DNA from: Nemertoderma westbladi
Lineage: Eukaryota; Xenacoelomorpha; Nemertodermatida; Nemertodermatidae
DNA: 64,000 nt
Assembly (NCBI GenBank): GCA_032718475.1
Contig: JAUCBJ010006867.1
Span: forward strand, 1-64,000
Reading direction: 5' to 3'
How positions within the stretch are numbered: position 1 is the stretch's first letter; each line of letters begins with the position of its first letter. A program made the translations under genes and the position numbers. Below the pieces are notes generated by a model that was not told the DNA's origin, did not search any database, and saw only the letters and a list, made by a program, of their open reading frames with translations. Shown here piece after piece: positions 53,397-63,712 of this stretch.

Positions 53397-55561
53397 TGTT
53401 AAACAACCGCGACGCCTATACTAACAGCAGAACTGTTGAACAGACAAATACCCATATACCTCTCTGCCAACCTAATGAGCTCTCGCCTAACCAATAAGAC
53501 ACAAAGACTGCTCTACTGTTAAGTAAAGGGGATCAGGAGCGTGCTATTACTAAATTGTAAAGGTTGCTAAATACAAAACCGCTACTTACCGTTGGATGGC
53601 GCTAATCTGCCGTCCGCTAATATATTTACTAATTTTACACAACTCCTGCAAAATCGCTTGTTCCTTTCTCTACCGATCGCTCGATAGAGAGCTAACTGTT
53701 CGAATCTATGAGCCACGCGGGAATAACCAAAACAATAAACCCGAGTCGGCTCCCTAAGCTTACTTAAGACGAGTGCGAGGGGCTTTGCACTCAGAGTATA
53801 TTCTTACGCCTAATTTTACTACTGAAATACGCCAATGCTTACGTCTTTTCTAATCGCGAATACTGGGGTTTCCCTAACGGAATGTGTGAATGCGAGAATA
53901 TTTAAAATAATCAAAATTGGTACAGTACAATGTCTTTCGTAGGTGATACCGCTCTGGGTCTAAACTTGCCTGCAGCTGGCTTTAGGCCAGCAACTCACTA
54001 GTGTCTTGCATACTGACTATTGCGATCTAGTTTATTGCCCGCTAATGCAAATAACCGCTTAGCGTGAATAGTTTACGGTACTCTAAATTATTACCTTAGC
54101 TACTCTCCGCTATGCTGCGTACTAATTCTTAATTTTACTAATCAATTACAGTCACAAATATGTAACAGCGCACTAATTACTAAGAGTTCCAGAATGCGTA
54201 ATTCTAATTTATTACACAACAGGTTTCACTAGTAATAGCCTAAAATGCCGTATTACTTTGACCTAATCAGTAATTATTTGTTGTAACTAAGAAATAGAAA
54301 TCAATCAAAGAGAAAAGGGGCGCCTACCTAAGTATTCGTAATCATAGGCACACTTCAGTAACACACCAATCAGCGTCAGCAATCACAGATCACAATAGTA
54401 CAACTTGCAATTATACAATCTGCAATTATATAATTCGCAACATAATAATTCGCAATTGACTAATTCGCAATCTACTTACTCGCAACTTACTTACTTACTG
54501 TAAGGTATGCAGGCCCCTCCCGGGTACATCTAGGCTCCCTAACTAACCCAATTCCTGCCCCCCTAATACTAAATAGAGACAAAACCTGGATCATCAGCCC
54601 CCTAATTACTGTACCAGCGAGCGGTCTCCAACCTACAGTCCAAATTGCCCGACCGCAACGTTGACCCCCCCGCCAGCGTTGCCCGCCTTTGAATCCTCCG
54701 CTCTCCCTTAGTCGCTCAACCCCCCGATGTGCCCACCGCCTACTGGCACCTTAGCCCTCCATTATGCTAATAGCTACCGTAGCGGCGCATGCAAATCACA
54801 AAGTCTGACAGTCTCAGAAATCCCTTAGGATTATTGCGTAGAAAGGAATCACATAGAACCATTAACAAAAGGTAGAAATCATAGTTCCAGTTGTAATTAG
54901 CAGTAATCGATAGGATTAATTGAGAAACACAATCAAGAATAATCGCACTAGCAAATCATTTTGAGAAATTAATCAAAATTTAGCAAATTGCAGAAATACG
55001 CTAAAGGTTGGTGATAGGTACAGCTCTACCGGCACACCGCCAATTTATAGGTGATCCGAGTGGGGTGATGCAATAGGGTGACTCAATCGCTCTCCTATTG
55101 GCTCTCCAGTCCGCGCTAGCATTAGACCAACCTGGAAGCAGTTAGTCCAATAAGGAGGCCGGATTGTAGCCCTATTGCTGCCCAAACCTCAAATTATTAC
55201 CATATATGGTAATGGATCATGTCCCTGGCTACTGAATGGCCAGGACAGCGTCCCTATATCTAGCCCTATCAAAACTAATAACAGCAAGCACAAAATCCAG
55301 GGTCCGACTAAACTTGCTACCCTGGAACTATCTACCTATATCCTAATACAAAATTACGTAGGTAGGGCTACATACTATACAAAATGGATGGATTCAAATA
55401 TATGGGCGTTTTGATTTCCCCATCTAAATATCACCTCGCTATTATACCTTATCTAAAATATTATGCTGCACAACGGACTAATATTGCGTACAGTATAACG
55501 GACTAATATATTATACTGCATAATGGCTAATAATGTGGATACAGCGCCATATACCGTAACA
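53397..55561 (-). repeat. BEL2 5' LTR
   Basis: 2,165 bp, nearly identical to the 3' LTR. Followed on the plus side by the TATAG target duplication. Confidence 0.95.
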
Positions 55562-55717
55562 TATAGTCCTCCAAGTAAAGTGGCTCATAGCGCCGGGAAG
55601 AAGACAACCATCACCCAAAAGTTCAAGAAACTTTGTAAACGTTGTTCTAGAAAGAAAGATTGCTTGTTTAGAGTAGTTATTATATTAAGAAATTGTGACT
55701 CTATGTATATTTTATAG
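55562..55717 (+). pseudogene. unclassified element: basic C-terminus after BEL2
   Basis: The frame interrupted at 41,590 resumes here: S-PPSKVAHSAGKK, then KFKKLCKRCSRKKDCLFRV, ending at TAG 55,715. The lysine/arginine cluster matches KKLRKRRLRKKD in copy 1. It probably binds nucleic acid or acts as a nuclear signal. Confidence 0.6.
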
Positions 55718-56510
55718 ACCTAAGTCCCATTTTCTGCGAGCGGTGTTAAAGCTTTTGCGGCCAAAATGTCCCCATTTTACACAATGCGCTGGATACTCTA
55801 AACCCTTGAAAAACTCTCAAGAACTTTGTATTTTTATGAACTGATATAAACTTACTCCCTCCAGCGTTTATTCTCAGTATAACACTTTCCCCTACATTCC
55901 CACAGAAATCAAATGCTCAGATTACGAAATCACCAGCCATTGGATATTATTCCCTTTGTTTACGTCCTTCTTTGTTAGTCACCATCCAATCAGTATACTT
56001 TCACTCTTACGTCACCCCATAGACTGAATTACCAGATCCATTGGTTATGGGTTGATGGCATGGAAACTGGTCCCTGATTGGGAGTTCTCGCATGTTCCAT
56101 ACGTTCTATGGCGTTTGATATGATTCATGCTTTGTGAACTACTTGAGGCAAGAATATTCTTGCAGGCTTCAGTACTTACTTTTTGCCCAGAAACACCAGT
56201 GGCAAGAAAGATACAGAATGCAAATCCATTAACGTTGACACATGTTTACAACGTTTGTAAGTCCAAAATTTTACACCCCTCACTGCAATACATCCTGACT
56301 GTCTGATATTGCCACAACACCATATTTTTATACTGATTTATGCTGTTATAATCTGTTGCAATTTGTATCATAGGGATTCATGTTAATAGTTGGAGAATAC
56401 TTACGAATACCCGGTAGATCTCTTGGTTTTCATGATCATTGAGGTAAGCGGAGGGGATTACTATTCACAATTGCATAGTTCATATAACAGTGGTTTGTAT
56501 GATCTTGTAA
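55718..56510 (+). other. 3' non-coding part of the unclassified element and spacer
   Basis: The first 70 bp (CCCATTTTCTGCGAGCGG) match copy 1 at about 15,650-15,690 in reverse; weaker similarity (TTTTTGCCCAGA) reappears near 56,190. Element end not defined. No gene up to the LINE at 56,511. Confidence 0.45.
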
Positions 56511-57016
56511 ATTACATTAGTAATGTGGAGGTCCGGCCACTAGAGGCCAGTGGAATGACTGGACACAATCGGCCTCACAGGCGTCAGTTATCTCCTGACT
56601 GGCTGTCTGTCTCACCCCCTACTGGAGAGAGAGCGGCAAACAATTCTTTGAGTCCCTTTCCTAATGACCTTTCTGGCCCAAACCCTGGGTCACCAGGGAG
56701 GCCAGATTGTGAGGGGGAGAGGGATTCTGGAGTTGGAGGCTACTCTCATGTTCCACGCCGACCAACAAAGCCATTGGTGAATCTGAGGCAAGTTACTAGA
56801 CTAACCACAGTAAACACCCTAACACTCGGGTCCCCAATGCGACAAGGTGAGCTGACTGCCTTGGCAGATAAGCTTTCTCTTAGTGCAGTGGGTGTTCAAG
56901 AGAACCGAATGCAGACTGGACAGACAGATGAAGTTCTGATCAAAGACATGGGGGCGGTTGGCGACTTGCCCTCGCTTCAGCAGATGATAGTGGCAATGGT
57001 GGAATTGGTCTATTGA
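56511..57016 (+). pseudogene. LINE copy 3: N-terminal leader and start of endonuclease
   Basis: Frame begins upstream in non-LINE sequence (56,390) and joins LINE coding at YISNVEVRPLEASGMTGH. It includes GVQENRMQTGQ with the catalytic Glu. It ends at 57,016 because of a frameshift relative to the next piece. Confidence 0.75.
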
Positions 57017-57558
57017 TGAATCCAACTGCACATGCAGCATTGGACAAAATAGACAAAATCTCTAACCGCATCATCCGTTGCCACTTCTCATGTTCTGGAA
57101 GACTGGCTAAGAAGTTTCCTAAGGTGGTTTTGATTGTGTGCTACTCTCCAACTAGTGTTGCCCCTGTAGAGGAGGTGGAAATTTTTTACCAGAATCTTCA
57201 AGCAGCTACTGATGGAGTGGATCAGCATGCATTCTTAACATTCCTGGGAGACTTTAATGCAAGTCTGCATCAATCACCTACATGGCCCTGGGTCTATAGC
57301 AATAGTGTCAACCGAAATTCCGTCCATCTTCAGGATTTTATCTCTGGAAATGGATTGTTTTCGGCTGGAACACAGTTTAAGAAGCGAACTGGAAAGCTAT
57401 GGACTCATAGTGGACCCAGTGGTCACAAGTCCCAGATAGACCATTTCCTGTTTCGTAGGAAATACAGTAGCTCTATACAAGACTGTAATGCATTTACACT
57501 ACGACCCTTCTCCAGTGATCACCGCCTTATTGTGGCTTATTGTTATTGTAAGACTTAG
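57013..57558 (+). pseudogene. LINE copy 3: APE endonuclease
   Basis: 181-aa frame with VVLIVCYSPTSV, LGDFNASLH (Asp and Asn of the active site), GHKSQIDHFLF and SSDHRLIV (the terminal SDH motif). All main APE motifs are here, together with the Glu in the preceding frame. The enzyme nicks target DNA for retrotransposition. Frameshifts on both sides make this copy inactive. Confidence 0.85.
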
Positions 57559-57668
57559 TCTGCGTGCTAGCAGAACAACGAAATCTGCCTTGCCGCGGCA
57601 TGACTGGTCCTCTCTGTTGCAACAGCCAAGTGTGAGATCCAGCTTCACACTACAGCTGAGCAACAGGT

Positions 57669-58067
57669 ATGAGGCTCTTGCCTCTGAGGCGGCAGATCAC
57701 TGTGAGGGCTAGACTGCCTTCACAGAAACAGTTCCTGTATACCCTCGAAATGGGAAACGGGGCCCCCTGGACTGACAACAAAATTCAGAAGTGCCGAAAT
57801 GACCTCTACAAGGCGCAGAAAGAGTCCCGACTCAAACAGACTACAGCGGCCAAGAATGCAGTTAAGGCTGCATCTAGGTCCCTGAACAGGCAGTACTCGG
57901 TTAATTTACAGGAGCTAATAAACCAACAGGTTGATGCCATCAATGATGCTGACGACAGCAGGCAATCATCCCAGGCATGGAGATCAATCAACTTGCTTGC
58001 TGGTCGAAAAAGCCAACCAACCACCAAGGTTAAGGCTGAATCACCAGCCTATCGTCTCAATGGTTAG
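57669..58067 (+). pseudogene. LINE copy 3: endonuclease-RT linker
   Basis: Helical, basic linker (LYKAQKESRLKQTTAAKNAV, INQQVDAINDADDS). A TGG to TAG change relative to copy 1 (NGW to NG-stop at 58,065) ends it. Confidence 0.75.
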
Positions 58068-58134
58068 AAGGCCCACTTTGAAAAGCTCCTCAGTAATGAC
58101 AGGGTATTGCCTGATAACTTTATAGACTTATAAC

Positions 58135-59044
58135 TTGTTCATAATTGTTGTTGACTATGTTATACGCATGTCCTTAGATCATCATAATGATGATGGGGTG
58201 ATGATAACTCCACCTACTGGCTCCAGAAGTCGAGGAAATCCTGCCAAGTACCTAACTGATCTAGACTTTGCTGATGACTCAGGAGTACTCTCAGAATCAC
58301 TAGAGGGAGCCCAACGGCTCCTCAGCTCTTTAGAACATGCTGCTTCTAGTGCTGGTCTTTTTATTAACTCCAGAAAAACCAAAATTTTGACAGTTAACTT
58401 TGAAAGTCCTCAGCAAGTCTCTGATCGGATGAGCATAAGCTCAAAAGATGGTATGCTTGAGCATGTGGATGACTTCTGTTACCTGGGATCATGGATCCGG
58501 AAGTCAGGTGAGAACCTTCGAATACGTAAGGGAAAGGCATGGGCAGCCTTGAATAGGCTTTCCAGGATTTGGAAGTCACCGAGAATTAATCGGAAACTTA
58601 AAGTCCGGTTATTTAGAGCAGCAGTAGTTCCAGTACTCCTCTATGGGAGTCCATGCTGGGCTCTACTGCTGAGGACACCAAATCTCTGGATGGCACATTC
58701 ACAAGAATGCTACGCCGGGTTCATTGTGTCAAGTTCAATGCACACATCTCCAACCAGACACTATATAACATTGGAGGTGTATCATTGCTTCCCCCAAGCT
58801 TGACACTAGAACAAAATCGCCTCCGCTTTGCGGACATTGCTTTCGCCGTGAGGACCAGCCAGTGCATAATCTTCTACTTTGGCAGCCTCATGGAGTGAAT
58901 AAGCATGGTGGACAGCCCATGACTTTCTTGAGACGCATCTTAAAGGACACTGGCGTTGAAGATGCGGATGATCTAGCAAATGTCATGGGTGATAGGGAGT
59001 TGTGGCGGCGCAATTTTGTCGACAAGCCGGCACAGCATTCTTAA
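58135..59044 (+). pseudogene. LINE copy 3: RT core end and C-terminus
   Basis: Frame 58,135-58,803 contains LDFADDSGVLSESLEGAQ (YADD-type box), YLGSWIRKSGE and RLFRAAVVPVLLYGSPCWAL (thumb). A frameshift near 58,660 moves the rest (SLDGTFTRMLRRVHCV, LRFADIAFAVRTSQC) to 58,653-59,044. The early RT motifs are absent because of the upstream deletion. Confidence 0.85.
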
Positions 59045-59095
59045 AAATGCAGCTGCAATGCAGCATGCCGATCCTAGTAGTAGTTAAAAGAGATT

Positions 59096-60039
59096 AACTT
59101 TCAATAAAAATACCTTATCGGAGTATTATAAAATTAAATTACGTACATTTTTTAGAAGGTATTTAAGGGTGTCCACTCATTAAGTAGGCCTACATTTCTA
59201 GCTTACTATTTCTAAATTACGTGAATTTATTATGATCACACAGTTATGTATCATTAAATTATAATTAAAAATATATTTTATGTTTTTATTACGCTGCTAC
59301 ACCAATGGAGGTCTTTGGCCTTGATTCTGATTGAACATTAAAACAAATTTATAATAAATAATAATTTAAAAATATTCCAAGGGCTGTTTTCTTATCTAGT
59401 TGTTAGTGTAATAATAGGCCCTACAAGACTCAGTCTGAGTCTGACACTTCTACAATACTGCCTTGTAAATCTAATCCCTGTCCATCCACGCAAAATCAAG
59501 CAAGCTCCATCCGCCGCCATGTCAATCACATCGCGGCTTGACCATTAACAAAAGCCAGTTCTTGGCGGGAATCTAAGTACAAAGGCATGCCGCAGAAGAG
59601 AGATGCAAACTGTTACCTTGAAATCATTTCAATGTCATTTCAATATGAGACCGAAAGTCTGGAATTTCGGTCCGTCGATTTCAAGGTCATTTCAATATGC
59701 CATCGAGGTCATTTCAATGTCAATGCTACTTTCAATGCTACTCTATGGACACATTTTGATCAAACTTTGATCAATATTTGATCAAAGGAATGCTTTTTGA
59801 GAGCGGGACTGTATCACCTTTATAACCGGTTTGGTTAATTGTGCTGACAATAAGTTGATATCATTCGATCCAACTCCTTGACAGAAGACATCCAAGTCTT
59901 CTTTCGCATACCATTTGATCAAATCTGGGAGATTTGTATAAGATAACCCGCGCTATGTGAGTGTATTTTGTAGTTTACCATCTGGGCTACAATTTCGCGG
60001 ATCAATGTACTTATAAATACTATAGACTACGAGATGGGA
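59096..60039. other. AT-rich spacer with CATTTCAAT repeats
   Basis: No gene recognised. Short direct repeats of (GGT)CATTTCAATATG lie at 59,625-59,735, and TTTGATCAAA-type palindromes at 59,757-59,785 and 59,908-59,925. Confidence 0.5.
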
Positions 60040-62069
60040 ACAAGTGGTTCAGCCATGAGGCGCGCCGCCTAAAACAACAGCGTCGTAAAGCAGAAAAAAG
60101 GTGGTGTAAAACTGGTAAAATAGAAGATAAAGTTAAGTTTAAAGAAATTCGAAACATATACGCAAAAAAACTAACAACTGATCGCCAGGAATACTATCGT
60201 GGATTAATCCGCGCATGCTCAGGTGACCAAAAGAAGCTATTTAATGTAATAAAATCATTATCTAAGCAAAATCAAGTGATTAAATACCCACAGCATAATA
60301 ATGCTCTAGAACTTGCCAACAATTTCGCAGATTACTTCGCTTCCAAGATTAAACTCATACGTGCTGAACTGGATAACGCAGCAGCTGCAAATGACGACGG
60401 AGACGTCATTGGAAACGACCATGTAGTAATCCCAGATGACACGTCTGCATCCTTAAGTAATTTTAACACTCTGTCTGCAGAAGAAGTTACGAAACTGGTC
60501 AATACTGCACCGAATAAACAATGTCCACAGGATCCCCTACCGACGCAGTTACTGAAGTCTTGTCTACTGGCTCTCATTCGGCCTATTACTACCATGGTCA
60601 ATCAATCACTGGAGACTGGAGTGGTCCCGCCACTGTGGAAAATTGGGACAATTGCACCAATACCGAAAAAACCTTCCTCAGATCGGTCAACAAATGCAAT
60701 TAAAACTGTTAAAAACAAGAACTTTCGCCCAGTTAGTGGCATAGCTTTTATCTCAAAGATAACTGAGAGGGCAGTAATAGCTCAAGTTCAGCCACACATT
60801 GACACCTATTACCAATTGCCAATATTTCAATCGGCGTATAGGAAACATCATAGTACCGAAACGGCCCTCGTCAAAGTCCAATCCGATATTCTCCGAAACA
60901 TGGATAACAAACAAATAACTTTACTTGTGTTACTTGACCTCAGCGCCGCTTTCGATACTGTAGATCACACTCGACTGATGAACGTCCTTCGAAATCGCCT
61001 TCATATCTGCGGCACCTGTCTCAAATGGTTCCGGTCCTTCCTATCTGGCCGAGTCCAACGAGTAGCCACGTTAGGGGCCACATCCGACGATCAGCTACTG
61101 GAATATGGTTTCCCTCAAGGATCATGCTTATCATGCACACTTTTCCCCAACTACAGTGCTGGCCTCTTGGAGGTAATACAGCACCATTTACCGTTGGCTG
61201 GCCACGGTTTTGCTGATGACCATCAGGTCTACTGCTCCTCCCAACCATTAACATCGTCTAACGAAAGAGCAGCCATAGAGTCCATGGAAGCCTGCATCGC
61301 GGAGATGCGCAGCTGGTTATTAAAACATCGGCTCAAGCTAAACGACGACAAGACTGAATTTATCTTGCTCGGATCGAAATCTCAATTGAGTAAGCTGTCC
61401 TCAATCTCAATTCGCGTTGGAAACTTTGATATCGAACCGGTTAAATCGGTCAGAAACCTTGGAGCCTGGTTCGACTCCGAGATGAGAATGAATAAATTTA
61501 TATCTAAAACATGCAGCGCCGCATACTACTACCTGCACAACATTCGCTCAATTCGGAAATATCTCGACACTAAGGCCGCAGAAACAATTATACATGCTCT
61601 CGTGACTAGCCGCATAGACTACTGTAACGCCCTTCTCTATGGAGTCCCAAGCTACCAATTACAGAAACTCCAACGTGTACAAAACACAGCTGCTAGGTTG
61701 CTTACAGGTGTACACAAATACGACCATATATCGCCGACGTTGAAATCCCTCCACTGGCTGCCTGTGCGCAAACGTGTAGAATTTAAAATACTGCTGATGA
61801 CGCACAAGGCCTTGGTCGGCCACGCTCCCAAATATATAATCGAAATGCTCCATAAAGTTAGTAGCGATCGCCTCCAAACTAGAAGTTGTAGCACAGTAAG
61901 TCTCGTCGAACCACGGTTCCAGTGCTACACTCTCGGGTGGCGGGCGTTCGAGGTATGCGCGCCCCGGCTGTGGAACAAACTACCGGCTTCGCTACGTGAT
62001 ATCCAGTCTACGGCATCATTCAAAGGAAAACTAAAGACTCACCTGTTCACCCACCCACCTATAAAATAG
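59961..62069 (+). CDS. CR1/L2 reverse transcriptase (lacks endonuclease)
   Basis: 702-codon intact frame; roughly the first 25 codons are probably flanking DNA. Linker WFSHEARRLKQQRRKAEKRW, then RT motifs: APNKQCPQDPLPTQLLK, IGTIAPIPKK, NFRPVSGIAFISKI, LVLLDLSAAFDTVDH (catalytic Asp), GFPQGSCLS, GHGFADDHQVY (FADD box), HRLKLNDDKTEF, and the C-terminal RIDYCNALLYGVP, SLHWLPVRKR, PRLWNKLPASLR. A single open frame over 2.1 kb suggests a recent insertion. It cannot nick DNA by itself without the endonuclease. Confidence 0.93.
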   Translation: MYFVVYHLGYNFADQCTYKYYRLRDGNKWFSHEARRLKQQRRKAEKRWCKTGKIEDKVKFKEIRNIYAKKLTTDRQEYYRGLIRACSGDQKKLFNVIKSLSKQNQVIKYPQHNNALELANNFADYFASKIKLIRAELDNAAAANDDGDVIGNDHVVIPDDTSASLSNFNTLSAEEVTKLVNTAPNKQCPQDPLPTQLLKSCLLALIRPITTMVNQSLETGVVPPLWKIGTIAPIPKKPSSDRSTNAIKTVKNKNFRPVSGIAFISKITERAVIAQVQPHIDTYYQLPIFQSAYRKHHSTETALVKVQSDILRNMDNKQITLLVLLDLSAAFDTVDHTRLMNVLRNRLHICGTCLKWFRSFLSGRVQRVATLGATSDDQLLEYGFPQGSCLSCTLFPNYSAGLLEVIQHHLPLAGHGFADDHQVYCSSQPLTSSNERAAIESMEACIAEMRSWLLKHRLKLNDDKTEFILLGSKSQLSKLSSISIRVGNFDIEPVKSVRNLGAWFDSEMRMNKFISKTCSAAYYYLHNIRSIRKYLDTKAAETIIHALVTSRIDYCNALLYGVPSYQLQKLQRVQNTAARLLTGVHKYDHISPTLKSLHWLPVRKRVEFKILLMTHKALVGHAPKYIIEMLHKVSSDRLQTRSCSTVSLVEPRFQCYTLGWRAFEVCAPRLWNKLPASLRDIQSTASFKGKLKTHLFTHPPIK

Positions 62070-62243
62070 ACTCATTTTTAGCCGATCGTTTTTAAAAAAC
62101 TTTGTTTTTACTTTTCTTAATTATGTACTCTACGCGGTTTTCTTTTTATTTAAATTGACTAACCTAACTCTGATTAGCGCCATAGAATACTACCGGTAAT
62201 GTTGGCGCTATACAAATCATTAAATATTAAATATTATTATTAT
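60040..62243 (+). mobile_element. CR1/L2-type LINE, 5'-truncated
   Basis: RT coding sequence followed by a 3' UTR ending GTTGGCGCTATACAAAT plus a (TTA)n-like tail: the GGCGCTATA-CAAAT end is characteristic of CR1/L2 LINEs. The 5' UTR and endonuclease are absent; the copy begins in the endonuclease-RT linker. Confidence 0.9.
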
Positions 62244-62688
62244 AAAGGGATGATCCAAGCAGTAAGCTGTCGGATGTTTGATTATTCCTCCATCGGAGGA
62301 TGAAAGCAGCTACCGAAACTGTAGATGTATCTTTAACTTGAGCTGCTTTAGAGTTTGAAACTTCCAAATAACTCTGTAATTCAATAGATGTGACATCTGC
62401 ATCGACCCACCATGATTTAATGTTAGTCCCATCGTTTACTGACTCTGTTACTGGAATGATAGTAGCGACTATAACATCAGTGTTACCCCTTCTGCCAAGT
62501 GTTAAAATGTTGGTTGATTCATTATATACAACCGGATCCGGTATACTGTTATTGTATTTGACAATAACAGTTTCATTTGTCCGGGCAATTGTTTTGAATT
62601 CTTCAACCATAGATGTTAGCTGTGTGACTAGATTATACAATACAATACAATAAACAGGTAAAGTAAAACCTAGAGTCTTAAACCCCAC
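62227..62688 (-). CDS. possible host exon (unidentified, extracellular-like)
   Basis: 153-codon frame. On the minus strand a pyrimidine-rich run leads to ATCTAG and CACACAG near 62,630-62,640, possible splice acceptors, so the real exon may begin at LTSMVEEFKTI and the first 20 codons (hydrophobic, MGFKTLGFTLPVYCIV) may be intron or a signal anchor. The rest alternates beta-like strands with Asn-glycosylation sequons (NET, NES, NQT) and WWVDADVTSIEL. I do not recognise the family. The 3' end runs into the tail of the CR1/L2 LINE, which may have interrupted the exon. Confidence 0.35.
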   Translation of the reverse strand: MGFKTLGFTLPVYCIVLYNLVTQLTSMVEEFKTIARTNETVIVKYNNSIPDPVVYNESTNILTLGRRGNTDVIVATIIPVTESVNDGTNIKSWWVDADVTSIELQSYLEVSNSKAAQVKDTSTVSVAAFILRWRNNQTSDSLLLGSSLYNNNI

Positions 62689-63556
62689 AAACTAAAAAAA
62701 ACAAAGTATCAGGACATTAACGCCCAAAATAGTACGCCTACTGTACTCAGCCACTAGGGCCATCAAAAACCACAAAACAATACAAACAAGCAGCAAACAA
62801 CAACATAAACAAAAAACACAAATATATTAAATCTGCTCAACATACCGGTATGTATCGCACCATAACCCTAAGCCTAACCGCCATACACTAAATGCCGGTA
62901 CCGGTATTATACTGCACAAAAGCTAAGCGTATATTCTACTGTATAAGAAAATAATATATAACATTTTGTAACTGTAAAGGGGTAGAACTAGGGCAAAAAT
63001 AATTAATTTTATCAAAAATATGGTTGCGTTTCGTATGTTATATGTTATTTATTATTAATTGACACACATTACTCTACAATTATGATGCTTGCTTAATGTT
63101 TGTTGTTGACAGGTTGACTACACTTTTCTGTATCTCGACTCCAACTCACCTCGGTGTTGTCACTCACTGTGTTGCGATGGCCAACGACTACTGGCGCACT
63201 TCACTATATCGAAGGACTTCTCCAATTCTAACTCATCGTTCCGTCACATACTTTTATCCCAAATTAAGTACATTATTATTAACATCTAAATATGTTTCCC
63301 AAAATACAGTAATTATACAATTGCTTCTACAGTACCACATGTCGTGCGTGCTCGGACAGTGGAAATGAGGTACTGTACTTCCAGGCTACCCGATTCTCCT
63401 CATTTATTTGTCCTAATTTAATTTTTCCCAAGTCCAGTAGCCCTTTCAAGTTGGTCTAATCTACAATCCGATACGATTTGGCATCACCTCCTATGGCGGC
63501 CCATTAGGCATTAGAGTCATCAAATAATCTTGGGAAATATTAGTGTAATTTTTTGA
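62689..63556. other. AT-rich non-coding region
   Basis: No gene supported. A 90-codon frame at 63,096 has no recognisable features. ACCGGTA words occur at 62,843-62,850 and 62,893-62,908. Confidence 0.5.
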
Positions 63557-63712
63557 CTTTACGAATACGTAATAAAACTAAAAAAAAATTTAATAAAAAT
63601 ATAAAAAAAATTATAATAAAAAAATTACAATAAAAAAATTATAATAAAAAAAATTAGAAAAAAATAATTATAAAAAGATTTTATATTATTTAATATTAAT
63701 AAATAAAAAGTG
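63557..63712 (+). repeat. A-rich low-complexity tract
   Basis: A7-8 runs alternating with TTATAAT/TTACAAT, then ATTATTTAATATTAATAAATAAAAAG and GGATGGATGGATGG. It could be the A-rich 3' tail of an unrecognised retroelement or simple expansion. Confidence 0.7.

Larger units (their letters stand above)
41591..55561 (-). mobile_element. BEL/Pao LTR retrotransposon (BEL2), 13.97 kb
   Basis: LTRs 41,591-43,785 (2,195 bp) and 53,397-55,561 (2,165 bp) start TGTTACGG and end TTTAACA on the minus strand (TG...CA). A 5-bp target duplication TATAG flanks the element (41,586-41,590 and 55,562-55,566), proving transposition into the ORF of the unclassified element. Three ORFs follow on the minus strand: coiled-coil protein, gag-protease, pol. 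The integrase is truncated, so it cannot move autonomously. Confidence 0.96.
56511..59095 (+). mobile_element. APE-type LINE, copy 3 (internally deleted)
   Basis: 5'-truncated relative to copy 1 (starts at ATTACATTAG). It retains leader, full endonuclease, linker, then a deletion at about 58,125-58,132 that removes the first half of RT, then the FADD box and a complete C-terminus, ending CCTAGTAGTAGT at 59,095. Short (AGT)n 3' tails of this kind occur in RTE-related elements. The clade is not settled here. Confidence 0.88.
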
